Origin: Huiozyma naganishii CBS 8797 | Taxonomy: Eukaryota > Ascomycota > Saccharomycetes > Saccharomycetales > Saccharomycetaceae | Reading direction: 5' to 3' | NCBI RefSeq assembly: GCF_000348985.1 | Contig: NC_035929.1 | Span: forward strand, 372,001 to 436,000 | DNA: 64,000 nt | Shown here: one piece after another, positions 47,302 to 57,119 of the stretch | Numbering within the stretch: the stretch's first letter is position 1 | How the letters are laid out: each line of letters begins with the position of its first letter | Notes under the pieces: model-generated | Database searches by the model: none | What the model was told of the DNA's origin: nothing | What the model saw: the letters and a program-made list of their open reading frames with translations, nothing else | Made by a program: the position numbers and the translations under genes

Positions 47302-47771
47302 TGGTATATTAATTTTAGACGTGTATGTATATGTCCTTTTATGTAAATTTTTTCGAGTAGAGCGACCCAAAATAACAAGCACTTCCACCTGTTCGTCCAT
47401 CTCTTCAACATACCACGTTCACCTAGTGCGGCGCTCGCATTCAGGACCGTTCGGTTCAACTACGACTCTTTCCCATCTTATTTTTTTTTATTACAAAAAT
47501 TTAGTCACTGCAAGTTTCTGCAAAAACTTTCCACCGCCAAGAGATCGTCGTCTCTCACGCACAAACGGGTAGAATACCTTGACGAAACCGATCAATCTAC
47601 AGGCTGCTTTCTACTGTATCCCATAAGCAAGGCGAAGTTTGTTAAGTGTTGCTTTGTGCTAGTGTGTGCTCTTTCTTTTTTTGCTGTTTATTTCCATTCC
47701 TAGGGGTGCATCTAATACGGTGCGGCTTTACCTTATACTGACTGTTGGTACTTCGCGGTACGGTCAATTCG
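47302..47771. promoter_or_regulatory. RPT1-YLR001C-like intergenic region
   Basis: This 470-bp tandem gap is AT-rich with T runs (about 47482-47491 and 47679-47684). I inspected it for centromere elements: no RTCACRTG and no TTCCGAA core on either strand. No gene is supported. Confidence 0.5.
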
Positions 47772-50408
47772 ATGAGCACGCATTTTAAGTGGATGATAAT
47801 TGTTCAGGTTCTGCTAAATTCTATCTGGGGTATAGTGTTGGGTGATGCTAGCAAGGACACTGACAATCGATTCCCATTCACTTCCGTGGTGGATTTGTTA
47901 TCACAAGATGTCCAATTTTCTACATTTGTAAGATCGTTGCAAAGAGGTGGCTACATCCAGTATTTGAATGGGTTGCAGAATTTCACACTGTTTGCACCTG
48001 TGAACTCGGCATTTGCTACAGACGGTGAGATAGGGGAATTTGATATTGAGAACTACTTGATCCACGACAAAGTTTTGGAGACTAAACAGGTGGTGAACAA
48101 GACGGTGGTCTTCCGTCACAACGTCAAATATCCAGTGGTAATGGCACAGAACTCCAATGGCGACTTCACAGTGAATAACTTACCTGTCGTAGAAAGAGAC
48201 TTGATGCCAAATATGCAAAACGCTTCCATCCAGGGAATATCGTTCTTAATGCCAGATGCGTATACGCTCCCGGGATTAGTCAAAACTGTACAAAGTCCAA
48301 AATACACGTACGATTGTATTTCACAACTTCTCTCCGAGATTGAAGACCTGGATGAACTACTAAACAATAAGACTGTGCTGGTACCCTCTGATAGAGGGTT
48401 CAGACGATACTTTAGCTCTGTGGAAATTAAGTATTTATTGAATTTCTACCACCAACTCAATGATATGGAGGGGGCAATACGCGAAAAATGGGACAACGAT
48501 TTGAACACCTTGCTCCAAAATTTAGTTTTATCGGAGATGATCGGGGGGTCGATTGACGGTAAGGAAGTGGTAAGTAACCTAAATCACGATGACCTCCCCT
48601 TTAGTAGTAACGACCATGGTTCTCAAATAGTCGTTAATGGTACCGACTTGTCACTTCATCATTTATCCAACTTGGTATACGATTTTGGTCTCGCTCACTT
48701 CTACGACACCGACTTGAGCCTGATTAAAAAACATCTGCATTTCGACGCTGAGACATACCTACATGGTCTAAACTGCTCAAATTTTGTGGAAGAGATTTAC
48801 TTCCGAAAATTGCAGAGGCTTATTCAAAACACAAAAAGCGATGAGCCCATTACCATTTTTGTTCCGGAACCATCCCTAGACGATGAAGGTGGATTTACCA
48901 AGCCTTCGCTTCTTTATCATTTCACAGAACAGCACGTAGATCTGGAGAAGGATTTCCCGATCCTAAACAGAGATGAACTTTTTACCAATTTCTACGATAC
49001 GTCGTTTTGCTCTTCGAATAAAAGACTAGGTGGCCATTGTCAAAGAATGAAAATCACTAAGAGTAAGAACGGATATTCCATTAATAATCAGTACAAAATT
49101 ATTAGTTCCAAGCCGTACCACGTTGGTAACACTCTTATCTATACCATTAATAAGGATCTTCAGCTACCGGGCGATCTAGCACCATCTTTGCAAGTTCTCG
49201 ATAGTTGTGCCCAATCGATACATTTTATGAGAAATTTGAATCTGTTGGACTTGAAACCAAACGGAGAAGGGTATACAGTGTTTTTACCCTGTTTCGACTC
49301 ATGGAATAAGTTGGGGCTCAATCTCGAGTACCTCGAACAGAATTCCACAGCTGCAAATTTGATCATGCGGAATTTTATTATCAATGGGTTATATTATACT
49401 GATGCTGGTCATTATGACAAGAACACCACCAATAATATGGGTGAAGAGGTCAGAATTTGTGCAAACTCATCAAAAGATAAGAACCAAGAAATTGCAATTT
49501 CCCTATCATCTGTAGACGATGATTTACTAATTAGAAAGGATGATGATATAATGTTCAATCAGGGAGTTATACATCCCTTGCGCAGTCTCGCTTTACCTAA
49601 CGCTTTGGATATTTCGTTAAGAGACCTCATCGAGACTACGGGTAACATTGAGATGCTGGATTTTTTAAAACAGTACTCTGAGTTAGACGGTCTTTTGAAT
49701 GCTACTTCTTCGTACTCGATTCTGGTGCCGACCTTGTCATCATTACACCATGAAAATATCACTTTAAACTCTTCCAAGTTAAAGGATTTTTTAAAATTAC
49801 ACATCATTCGAGGTAACGACACGGTTAACCTCTTGAACTGCGAGGGTGATATTCATACACTACTGGGAAAGACCTTGACGTGTAACAGAATCGGCGAACA
49901 AAGCGAGTATTTGAGGATCAAGGATGGGTTGATCAACGAAGTTAGGATACTCAACAAAGGGTGCTCAACTTATAACTCTACGCAATCCTGTGTTTTCCTT
50001 ATCGATAGACCAATATCTTTGTCGTGGATCGACAAGGAGAAATATCATTTAGCACTACCGGTAGTCGCTGTGGCCCTAGGTGTTGTTTTGGGTACTTTTT
50101 TTATGGTTGGAATATTCTGTTGTTTGCTAGCAGTGAAGTTTGGCAAGGGTAAACACATCGTATTGTCTGATGAGGAGGACAACGATGTTCAGGTTTTACC
50201 TGAAAGCGATAACGATTCAGATCCACGACAACCTTTACTGGCTGATAGGAGTGGAAACGTCGCTTCTTCACACGGTATAGCAAACGGACCGCAATCATCC
50301 ACCATACCTGGATCTTCCATGGATAATAGGAGGATAAATACTGGGACAGCCGACACTGCATATTCTTCGAACTCAACCTCTAAACCCATCAGAATGGATA
50401 GGAAGTAG
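47772..50408 (+). CDS. Fasciclin (FAS1)-domain membrane glycoprotein, YLR001C-like
   Basis: Encodes about 878 aa (S. cerevisiae YLR001C is 861, function unknown). The first in-frame ATG (47772) gives a signal peptide (KWMIIVQVLLNSIWGIVLG). The N-terminal FAS1 domain shows VVDLLSQDVQFSTFVRSLQ ... LQNFTLFAPVNSAFA; further degenerate FAS1 units follow (ITIFVPEPSLDDEG; YTVFLPCFDSW; YSILVPTLSSLH). Many Asn-X-Ser/Thr sites are present. A transmembrane segment lies at about residues 757-790 (LPVVAVALGVVLGTFFMVGI), followed by a cytoplasmic acidic tail (SDEEDNDVQVLPESDNDSD). It converges on DNM1; in S. cerevisiae these two genes flank CEN12. Confidence 0.88.
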   Translation: MSTHFKWMIIVQVLLNSIWGIVLGDASKDTDNRFPFTSVVDLLSQDVQFSTFVRSLQRGGYIQYLNGLQNFTLFAPVNSAFATDGEIGEFDIENYLIHDKVLETKQVVNKTVVFRHNVKYPVVMAQNSNGDFTVNNLPVVERDLMPNMQNASIQGISFLMPDAYTLPGLVKTVQSPKYTYDCISQLLSEIEDLDELLNNKTVLVPSDRGFRRYFSSVEIKYLLNFYHQLNDMEGAIREKWDNDLNTLLQNLVLSEMIGGSIDGKEVVSNLNHDDLPFSSNDHGSQIVVNGTDLSLHHLSNLVYDFGLAHFYDTDLSLIKKHLHFDAETYLHGLNCSNFVEEIYFRKLQRLIQNTKSDEPITIFVPEPSLDDEGGFTKPSLLYHFTEQHVDLEKDFPILNRDELFTNFYDTSFCSSNKRLGGHCQRMKITKSKNGYSINNQYKIISSKPYHVGNTLIYTINKDLQLPGDLAPSLQVLDSCAQSIHFMRNLNLLDLKPNGEGYTVFLPCFDSWNKLGLNLEYLEQNSTAANLIMRNFIINGLYYTDAGHYDKNTTNNMGEEVRICANSSKDKNQEIAISLSSVDDDLLIRKDDDIMFNQGVIHPLRSLALPNALDISLRDLIETTGNIEMLDFLKQYSELDGLLNATSSYSILVPTLSSLHHENITLNSSKLKDFLKLHIIRGNDTVNLLNCEGDIHTLLGKTLTCNRIGEQSEYLRIKDGLINEVRILNKGCSTYNSTQSCVFLIDRPISLSWIDKEKYHLALPVVAVALGVVLGTFFMVGIFCCLLAVKFGKGKHIVLSDEEDNDVQVLPESDNDSDPRQPLLADRSGNVASSHGIANGPQSSTIPGSSMDNRRINTGTADTAYSSNSTSKPIRMDRK

Positions 50409-50532
50409 ACACACGAATCTTTGTGAGCCCACTCTCCTAGATCGCGGGTAGATGAGTAGACTATATAAGTACTATACCTCAAAATATGATAAAGTAATAA
50501 AAAATATATTCAAAGCATTTGGTAAAAATACG
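50409..50532. other. DNM1/YLR001C-like convergent gap (CEN12-equivalent position) without centromere elements
   Basis: Only 124 bp separate the two stops. The gap has no CDEI (RTCACRTG), no 75-90-bp pure AT tract bounded by CDE elements and no CDEIII core (CCGAA). It has instead TATATAAG and AATAAAAAATATATT sequences typical of yeast 3' ends. Confidence 0.85.
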
Positions 50533-52842
50533 TTATAGAGTGTTATTTACAAGCATAGAAGCCTTTTTATACGTTTCGAGTAGTTGCTCGCAGTTGGCTC
50601 TCTCTTGAGCCAATGTCTCATCCTCTTGCAAGAGCTCATCCAGCATGGCCTCTTTGTACAACTCGGCCACCAGTCTGTTATGGATGCTTTCTTTACAGTG
50701 GTTTACCAATAAACACATTATCGCCTTTGGAATTTGGTCTTCAATCATCTCTCTCACAATATCAAAATATGAAATAATCAACCTTCTAATCAATTCACAT
50801 TCTAACTGCTCTCTTTCGGTCAATGTCGATTCACCTTCTGTAAATGTGCTGACATCGTGTTCTGGGTATTCATTTAGCCGTAGATTACTGAAAATTGAGC
50901 CGTTTTGAATCTCTGCGTAAGAGTTCGCCTTACCGTTAGCGTTGTTCGAACGGTCGTTTTCCCTACCAGCCTTACCAGCTTCTTTATCTTTACCGAAAAA
51001 GTAATTCAAGAATGTGTCTTTATCTGTGTTGCCCGCGTTCCCCATTTTATGTGCATAGTTATTATTTGTGTTGCTGAAATTGGAAATTAGCTCGTCTTTA
51101 TTCTCACGATCGAGATTGTCACCTCTAATCGAATTTGAAGATGTACTGTTAACTTCTTCAGTTGTCAGTGTATCAATAGTATTTGCTTGTTGAGGGGGTT
51201 GATCGTCCCCTATGGGAGATAGTTTTCTCTGACTTTGAATATGGAACATCTTTTTCTTGGACTCTCTTTCATTCAGAATATCGGTCATGACTTCTGTGGC
51301 GCTTAAAAACTTCGGATGGTTCGTGTTAATGTACGCTTTGTGGATATCAATTAATGACTCGACGTAGTTATGAGTTGGTGTTAATCTCTCGCGCAATAAG
51401 TTGCTCACCACGTCCACCAAGGTTTTTTTCAAATTAGGGTACCGGGCTAGTTCTGCATTTGAAGAGTTATGGCATATTTTCATAAGTTCTTCAAAGACTA
51501 GTTCGACGCAGTGTTGGGAAGGTTCTAACAGCATTGTAATCTGTGGCTTAACGAGTAAATCAAACGCCAACTCTGGAACAAAAAGTGTTGCTCTTGGGCC
51601 TGTCGAGTTTCGAATAGCTGTTTTTATGTCAGATGTAGTCAGGTTTGAGGTCGGATCAATCGCTTCCAAAGTTTTCCCAAAGATGCTATTATATATGTAG
51701 TAGATTCTTGCACCACCGCATAATTCCTTTGTGTTGATGTTCAACGAATTACCATCAATGGAGGCCGTAAAGTTTTTCGCAAATATGTTTATCAGTTGTA
51801 AGATCAGTCCTGCTTTGCTTGCCTGTGAGGTTATAGTCCCAATATCTCCGTATTTTTGTAGCTCCTTTTCCGTTCTCGTGATGAGGTTGTTTAACTTTGT
51901 TTTGATATCGGGCAGTTTGTCTCTAATGTGTGCCATTAGAGTTTTGTTCAAAAGTTTTGCCAAGTACCTGGTCCCACATTTATTGGCAATGGCACGATAT
52001 GCAGGGTGTCTCACAAAGTAGTGCTCTTCATTGTCTAGTGCATCATTTACCGAGACATTCAACTGGATATCTTGCTGAGAACGGTTAACCACGCCCACAA
52101 AGCCCAATTCAAGGGGGTACACCTTTCCCTGAAGTATATCCAGTGCGTTGGTACCCGAATCCATTAAGTCCAGCTTTGTAATGACCCCAATGGTTCTTTT
52201 CCCTTGAGGATCAACTTCCTTAGCCAGTTTTAACGATTCAGAATTGACCAAATCGACGTTAGCCGGCGAAACAGCAAGAATCAAACAGTTCGGAGTGGCG
52301 ACGTAATCCAGAATCAGATTTTTGATCTGTCTTTCAATATCGTGTGGTTGTTCCCCAATGGGAACTTTAGTGATACCGGGGAGATCCACCAGAGTCAAAT
52401 TGAGTACGTGCGGGGAGAAGATTTTTAAGTTGATCGGGATCTTTGAGATCCCCTTGTTCTTACCTGCAATTCTGAATGTTTCGTTCTCGATCTCCCTCCG
52501 GATCTCGTCGAAATCGTAAAATTTCTCGCCCGGTTTATGCAAAAACTCGCCCCACTCCGAATGTGGACCATCAACATCATCATTATCGGAGTCTTCTTCA
52601 TCGTTGGTGGACCTTGGTGGTGCAATAGTATTCAACTGTAACACAAGAGGTCTTCTTGTCACAATACCAGTGCCTCGTGGCAAAAAATCCCTTCCTACCA
52701 AAGTCTCCAAGATTGAAGATTTCCCCGATGACTGCGATCCAACCACCGCTAGAACTGGTAGATCCAGGGAATCGATCCCAGATGAGTACATAACATCTTG
52801 AAGCTTGTTTACCGTAGGTATCAAGTCCTCCAGGCTGGCCAT
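50533..52842 (-). CDS. DNM1: Dynamin-related GTPase Dnm1 (mitochondrial and peroxisomal fission)
   Basis: Encodes 769 aa (S. cerevisiae Dnm1 is 757). It assembles on mitochondria through Fis1 and Mdv1 and cuts the membrane. GTPase motifs are intact: G1 GSQSSGKSS (residues 35-43), G2 GTGIVTRRPLVLQ, G3 DLPGITKVP and G4 TKLDLMDSG. An acidic insert (STNDEEDSDNDDVDGPHSEW) follows G2 and is typical of Dnm1. The stalk is followed by a Ser/Asn-rich insert B (about 545-645) and the C-terminal GED (LIRRLIISYFDIVREMIEDQ ... LETYKKASMLVNNTL). Identity with S. cerevisiae Dnm1 is clear over both ends. Confidence 0.96.
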   Translation of the reverse strand: MASLEDLIPTVNKLQDVMYSSGIDSLDLPVLAVVGSQSSGKSSILETLVGRDFLPRGTGIVTRRPLVLQLNTIAPPRSTNDEEDSDNDDVDGPHSEWGEFLHKPGEKFYDFDEIRREIENETFRIAGKNKGISKIPINLKIFSPHVLNLTLVDLPGITKVPIGEQPHDIERQIKNLILDYVATPNCLILAVSPANVDLVNSESLKLAKEVDPQGKRTIGVITKLDLMDSGTNALDILQGKVYPLELGFVGVVNRSQQDIQLNVSVNDALDNEEHYFVRHPAYRAIANKCGTRYLAKLLNKTLMAHIRDKLPDIKTKLNNLITRTEKELQKYGDIGTITSQASKAGLILQLINIFAKNFTASIDGNSLNINTKELCGGARIYYIYNSIFGKTLEAIDPTSNLTTSDIKTAIRNSTGPRATLFVPELAFDLLVKPQITMLLEPSQHCVELVFEELMKICHNSSNAELARYPNLKKTLVDVVSNLLRERLTPTHNYVESLIDIHKAYINTNHPKFLSATEVMTDILNERESKKKMFHIQSQRKLSPIGDDQPPQQANTIDTLTTEEVNSTSSNSIRGDNLDRENKDELISNFSNTNNNYAHKMGNAGNTDKDTFLNYFFGKDKEAGKAGRENDRSNNANGKANSYAEIQNGSIFSNLRLNEYPEHDVSTFTEGESTLTEREQLECELIRRLIISYFDIVREMIEDQIPKAIMCLLVNHCKESIHNRLVAELYKEAMLDELLQEDETLAQERANCEQLLETYKKASMLVNNTL

Positions 52843-53023
52843 CTTCCCTGGCGTTGCTGTTGTTACCGCTCTTATGGGCTAAACTTCAGCCCTTGTGAGC
52901 ACAAGTTTCCATGAAATCAAATAATATATAAATATATTATAATTTTGGAGTTTGATACGCAGAGAATAGCTTGCTTGTCATTGCTCATTCGCAGAATAAG
53001 GTCAACAAGTCCATCTAGTCACA

Positions 53024-54955
53024 ATGCCTTCCCTAACTGTAGACGATGCTACAAAGGGTAAGTCCCCCATGGGGTCTATTGAAGATTTGGTCCCTGGAGC
53101 TACCCCAGGGGCTTCAATATTGGGTCCCGGGCAGACAAAGTCAAGGGCAGGCAGTAACACTGTTGATTTGGCAAATCCGGACCCTTCAGCAGTCGATGTT
53201 GTTGCTAGACACCTGGGAGACAGCTCAAAGAGTCTACAAATGCCTGGCGGAGACATCACTCGCGACTTGTACAAGTGGACAAACGACAATGCATTACCCG
53301 CGATGACCACCGGTGATTCCGCGGGACACTCTCCACAAAATATAATGAGAGACGCTAGGAGGAAACGGTCCATGAGCTTTTCAGCACTGTCTACGAATTC
53401 TGGGGCGCTTAATAGCATGGTCACTCCTTCAAATTCGAGAAAACCATCTATAGATGTTCAGCAGGGACAAATCCCGTCCGTCCTGATGACACCGCAAGAG
53501 ATTAGAGCTCCCGGTGGGTTTAGAAGAGCGTATTTGGTACGAAAAAGAAAGAAGGATAATGTCGAAGAGTCACCGCCAAGTTTCATAACGAGGAACTTTT
53601 ACGAGTTCCTTGTACTTTACGGCCACTTCGCAGGTGAAGATCTCTCGGAAAGCGAGTCGGAGGAAGAGGGGGAAGAACGAATCGATGAGGAGGTGATAGA
53701 ATCAGAAAATGAAGGGACTCCGTTAGTAGCAACAAGATCTACAAGCGAGAGACACAAAACTACAACCGTGAAGGCCGTTTTACTGTTGCTGAAATCGTTT
53801 GTTGGTACTGGTGTATTGTTTCTGCCGAAGGCATTTAGTAACGGTGGCTGGGGGTTCAGCTCACTGTGTCTCCTCTTTTGCGCCATCCTCTCATATTACT
53901 GCTTCGTTTTGCTGATTATTACCAAGGATAAAGTGGGCGTAAAAGGTTATGGTGAGATCGGGATGAAACTGTACGGTGGTAAAATGAAACTGGCGATTTT
54001 GCTCTCAGTGGCATTATCGCAAATTGGGTTTGCTGCAGCGTACACTGTATTCACAGCAACGAATTTGAAGCTCTTTATGGATAACGTTTTCAACTTATCA
54101 GAGGATGTCCTAGGGCTGGGCTGGTTCATTTGGTTGCAAGCTGCAATTTTCATCCCGCTGTCATTAACAAGAAACATTGCCAAACTGAGCGGGACTGCGC
54201 TAGTTGCAGATCTGTTTATTCTGTTGGGGCTCATATACGTCTACTACTATGCGACATACTACGTCATCTCCAATGGAGTTGCCACGAGTACGATGGTTTG
54301 GTTTAACAAGTCCGATTGGACGCTGTTCATCGGCACGGCCATCTTTACATTCGAAGGGATAGGTCTGTTGATTCCAATCCAGGAGTCTATGAAACATCCA
54401 GAAGTTTTCAGGAAATCATTGTCGGGAGTCATGGTGATAGTAACGGTTATATTTATATCCTGTGGGTTGCTATGTTACTCGGCGTTCGGGTCTCACGTGG
54501 ATACTGTTGTTCTCGTAAATTTCCCACAGGACAGTTACACGACCGCCATAGTGCAGCTATTGTATGCTTTGGCGATTCTACTATCGACTCCGTTGCAGCT
54601 GTTCCCAGCAATAAGGATTCTGGAGCAATGGACATTCAACTCGAATGCCTCTGGTAAACATAATCCGAGAGTCAAATGGTTGAAAAACTACTTCAGGTGT
54701 GGTGTCGTTATATTCACTACAGTGCTCGCGTGGGTCGGTGCTAGCGATCTTGACAAGTTCGTTTCACTAGTGGGATCGCTGGCATGTATTCCACTGATTT
54801 ATATCCACCCGCCGCTACTGCATCACAGGGCATCCCGATCGGATGGTACGAGTTCGCGCGGAATCCTGATTTTAGACCTGCTGATCTGCATTTTCGGGTT
54901 CTCCGTAATGGTATACACTTCGTGGCAGGCAATCACTCTATGGATTTTTGGCTAA
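53024..54955 (+). CDS. AVT3: Vacuolar amino acid exporter, Avt3/Avt4 family
   Basis: Encodes 643 aa (Avt3 is 692, Avt4 is 713 in S. cerevisiae). These AAAP/SLC36-type transporters export neutral amino acids from the vacuole. A long cytosolic N-terminus (1 to about 240) has a PQEIRAPGGFRRAYLVRK block, FITRNFYEFLVLYGHFAGEDL and an acidic run. About 11 membrane segments follow, beginning TTVKAVLLLLKSFVGTGVLFLPKAF, then IAFAAAYTVF-like and FIGTAIFTFEGIGLLIPIQESM. The C-terminus ends in a hydrophobic span. Position near RPT1 and other YKL14x genes suggests AVT3 (YKL146W), but AVT4 is not excluded by sequence alone. Confidence 0.85.
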   Translation: MPSLTVDDATKGKSPMGSIEDLVPGATPGASILGPGQTKSRAGSNTVDLANPDPSAVDVVARHLGDSSKSLQMPGGDITRDLYKWTNDNALPAMTTGDSAGHSPQNIMRDARRKRSMSFSALSTNSGALNSMVTPSNSRKPSIDVQQGQIPSVLMTPQEIRAPGGFRRAYLVRKRKKDNVEESPPSFITRNFYEFLVLYGHFAGEDLSESESEEEGEERIDEEVIESENEGTPLVATRSTSERHKTTTVKAVLLLLKSFVGTGVLFLPKAFSNGGWGFSSLCLLFCAILSYYCFVLLIITKDKVGVKGYGEIGMKLYGGKMKLAILLSVALSQIGFAAAYTVFTATNLKLFMDNVFNLSEDVLGLGWFIWLQAAIFIPLSLTRNIAKLSGTALVADLFILLGLIYVYYYATYYVISNGVATSTMVWFNKSDWTLFIGTAIFTFEGIGLLIPIQESMKHPEVFRKSLSGVMVIVTVIFISCGLLCYSAFGSHVDTVVLVNFPQDSYTTAIVQLLYALAILLSTPLQLFPAIRILEQWTFNSNASGKHNPRVKWLKNYFRCGVVIFTTVLAWVGASDLDKFVSLVGSLACIPLIYIHPPLLHHRASRSDGTSSRGILILDLLICIFGFSVMVYTSWQAITLWIFG

Positions 54956-55163
54956 CTGGAGATAAAGGCGTCGCTAGTGTTGTATTCATGCTTCGTTGTA
55001 ACTGCCATCGCTAACGATTTGCTGGGGCGTCTCAAAAAATATGATGAAAATTTTGGAAATATCGAATGTACATAAAATGAATGGCTGTTTGACGTGGGAC
55101 ATCGCGGGAGTTTGCGAGCCACACATCGTCCGAATAACCACTGGAAAACCTTGCTGCTACCGA
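54956..55163. other. AVT3-CCT8b junction region
   Basis: This 208-bp stretch replaces the CCT8 promoter of copy a and shows no similarity to it. An ATG at 55041 is in frame with CCT8b with no stop between, so a transcript starting here could encode a 41-residue N-terminal extension. No TATA box or clear activator site was seen. Confidence 0.65.
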
Positions 55164-56861
55164 ATGTCGTTGAAATTACCGCAGAACCCGAACGCTGGGC
55201 TTTTCAAGCAGGGCTACAACAGCTACTCGAACGCCGATGGGCAGATTAACAAGTCGATTGCTGCGATCCGGGAGATCCACCAGATGTGCCTGACGTCGAT
55301 GGGGCCCTGTGGGTGCAACAAGATCATTGTGAACCATCTGGGGAAAGTCGTGGTGAGCAACGACGCGGCCACGATGCTTAGGGAGTTGGAGATCGTGCAC
55401 CCGGCGGTGAAAGTGCTCGTGATGGCCACTGAACAGCAGAAACTGGACGTTGGTGACGGAACAAACCTTGTGATGGTCCTTGCTGGGGAATTGCTGAACG
55501 TGTCTGAGAAATTGATTGCAATGGGGCTGTCTGCCGTGGAGATCATCCAGGGGTACCACATGGCGAAGAGCTTTGTGTTGGGGGAATTGGACAAGCTAGT
55601 CGTCGCAGAAGTTGTCGACAAGAGAAGCCAGACGGAGCTTGCGAAGGTGGTCCGCCCTGTAATTGCGTCGAGGCAACACGGGTATGAGGATCTGCTGAGT
55701 AAGCTCGTTGCGGAGGCCGTGGCGCACGTTCTGCCACCGGCTGCTGCTGTCTCCGCGTCCCAATTCAACGTCGACTCCATCAGAGTGGTCAAGATCATGG
55801 GTGGATCGCTTGCCGACGCGGCCGTGTTTAAGGGGATGGTGTTCAACACGGAGCCCGCGGGCCACGTGAAGAGCCTCCCTGAGACCGCGAAGCACAAAGT
55901 GGCCGTGTTCACCTGCCCTCTGGACATCGCGGGGACAGAGACGAAGGGCACTGTGTTGCTGCACAACGCACAGGAGATGCTGGACTTCTCGAAGGGCGAG
56001 GAGACGCAGATCGACGCAATGATGAAGGAGATCGCAGACATGGGCGTCTCGTGCGTCATAGCAGGGTCCACCGTCGGCGAGCTCGCGTTGCACTACTTGA
56101 ACCGGTACGGGATCCTCGTGCTCAAAGTCGGCAGCAAGTTCGAGCTGAGACGGATCTGCCGGGTGTGCGGTGCGTCGCCGCTGCCGCGGTTGGGGGCGCC
56201 CACACCTGAGGAGCTGGGCACGATAGACACGGTGAAGACGATGGAGATTGGTGGGGACAGGGTCACTGTATTCAAGCAGGAGGCCGAGGAGGTGTCGCGG
56301 ACAGCGACGATCATCCTGCGCGGTGCGACGCAGAACCACCTGGACGACGTCGAGCGCGCGGTCGACGACGGTGTGTCCGCGATCAAGGGCCTGATGAAAC
56401 CGGAGGGCGGGAAGCTGCTCGCCGGCGCCGGTGCCACGGAGATCGAGCTGGTCTCCCGGATCACCAAGTTCGGCGAGACGACCCCGGGGCTTCTACAGCT
56501 GGCGATCAAGCAGTACGCGCTGGCGTTCGAGGTGGTCCCTCGGATCCTCGCACAGACCTCCGGCGCAGACGTGAACGAGGTGCTGCCCAACCTGTACGCG
56601 GCGCATGCGGCTGCACCCACGGCGGGCATCGACAGCCTGTGCAAGGGGATCGACACGGAGGGCGAGCACGACGACGGTGTCACGGATATCAGAGAGGAGG
56701 GGGTCTACGACATGCTGGCGATGAAGAAGTTCGCGGTCAACGTCGCGACGGAGGCTGCCACGACCGTGCTCTCGGTCGACCAGATCATCATGGCTAAGAA
56801 GGCCGGCGGGCCAGCTGCCCCGCAGGCGCGGAGACCGGGCAATTGGGACCAGGACGACTGA
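55164..56861 (+). CDS. CCT8: Chaperonin CCT/TRiC theta subunit, copy b (intact frame, foreign upstream region)
   Basis: Encodes 565 aa with an uninterrupted conserved frame, including the EGEHDDGVTDIREEGVYDM region that is altered in copy a. It differs from copy a at two other places where copy a has the residue expected for the family: Arg instead of Lys in ASRQHG and Phe instead of Ile in AVFKGMVF. The family start is SLKLPQNPNAG at 55164, but an in-frame ATG at 55041 could add 41 residues. The upstream 208 bp come from behind AVT3 and lack the TATA-like sequence of copy a, so expression is uncertain. Confidence 0.93.
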   Translation: MSLKLPQNPNAGLFKQGYNSYSNADGQINKSIAAIREIHQMCLTSMGPCGCNKIIVNHLGKVVVSNDAATMLRELEIVHPAVKVLVMATEQQKLDVGDGTNLVMVLAGELLNVSEKLIAMGLSAVEIIQGYHMAKSFVLGELDKLVVAEVVDKRSQTELAKVVRPVIASRQHGYEDLLSKLVAEAVAHVLPPAAAVSASQFNVDSIRVVKIMGGSLADAAVFKGMVFNTEPAGHVKSLPETAKHKVAVFTCPLDIAGTETKGTVLLHNAQEMLDFSKGEETQIDAMMKEIADMGVSCVIAGSTVGELALHYLNRYGILVLKVGSKFELRRICRVCGASPLPRLGAPTPEELGTIDTVKTMEIGGDRVTVFKQEAEEVSRTATIILRGATQNHLDDVERAVDDGVSAIKGLMKPEGGKLLAGAGATEIELVSRITKFGETTPGLLQLAIKQYALAFEVVPRILAQTSGADVNEVLPNLYAAHAAAPTAGIDSLCKGIDTEGEHDDGVTDIREEGVYDMLAMKKFAVNVATEAATTVLSVDQIIMAKKAGGPAAPQARRPGNWDQDD

Positions 56862-57002
56862 TCCCATCTCCATCCAGCATGTACCATACACCATTCCCGC
56901 ACCGACCAGCTACATATAGAGGCCTGAACACCAGCGGTTGTTCGATGGGCACCCCACAGTACGTACCGATGCGCTTATTTAATGCTTGGCGGTGAACAAA
57001 AG

Positions 57003-57048
57003 TGAAAAATTTCAGTATTGAAAGTTTCGAGATGCGATGCGATGAGCC
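57003..57048 (+). promoter_or_regulatory. RRPE and PAC sites of NOP9 copy b
   Basis: RRPE TGAAAAATTT (57003-57012) and PAC GCGATGAGCC (57039-57048) lie 72-117 bp before the NOP9b ATG, identical to copy a. NOP9b therefore keeps a complete ribosome-biogenesis promoter. Confidence 0.85.
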
Positions 57049-57119
57049 CGAGAGTGCGGTATTGAAGCGAGGTTCAATTGGTTTGGGGGAGAGTCCGGTA
57101 AGTTACAGAGCGCTGGGGA

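Noticed and set aside
47302..47771. T-rich gap upstream of the YLR001C-like gene as a centromere
   Set aside because: No CDEI or TTCCGAA core on either strand, and the AT tracts are short.
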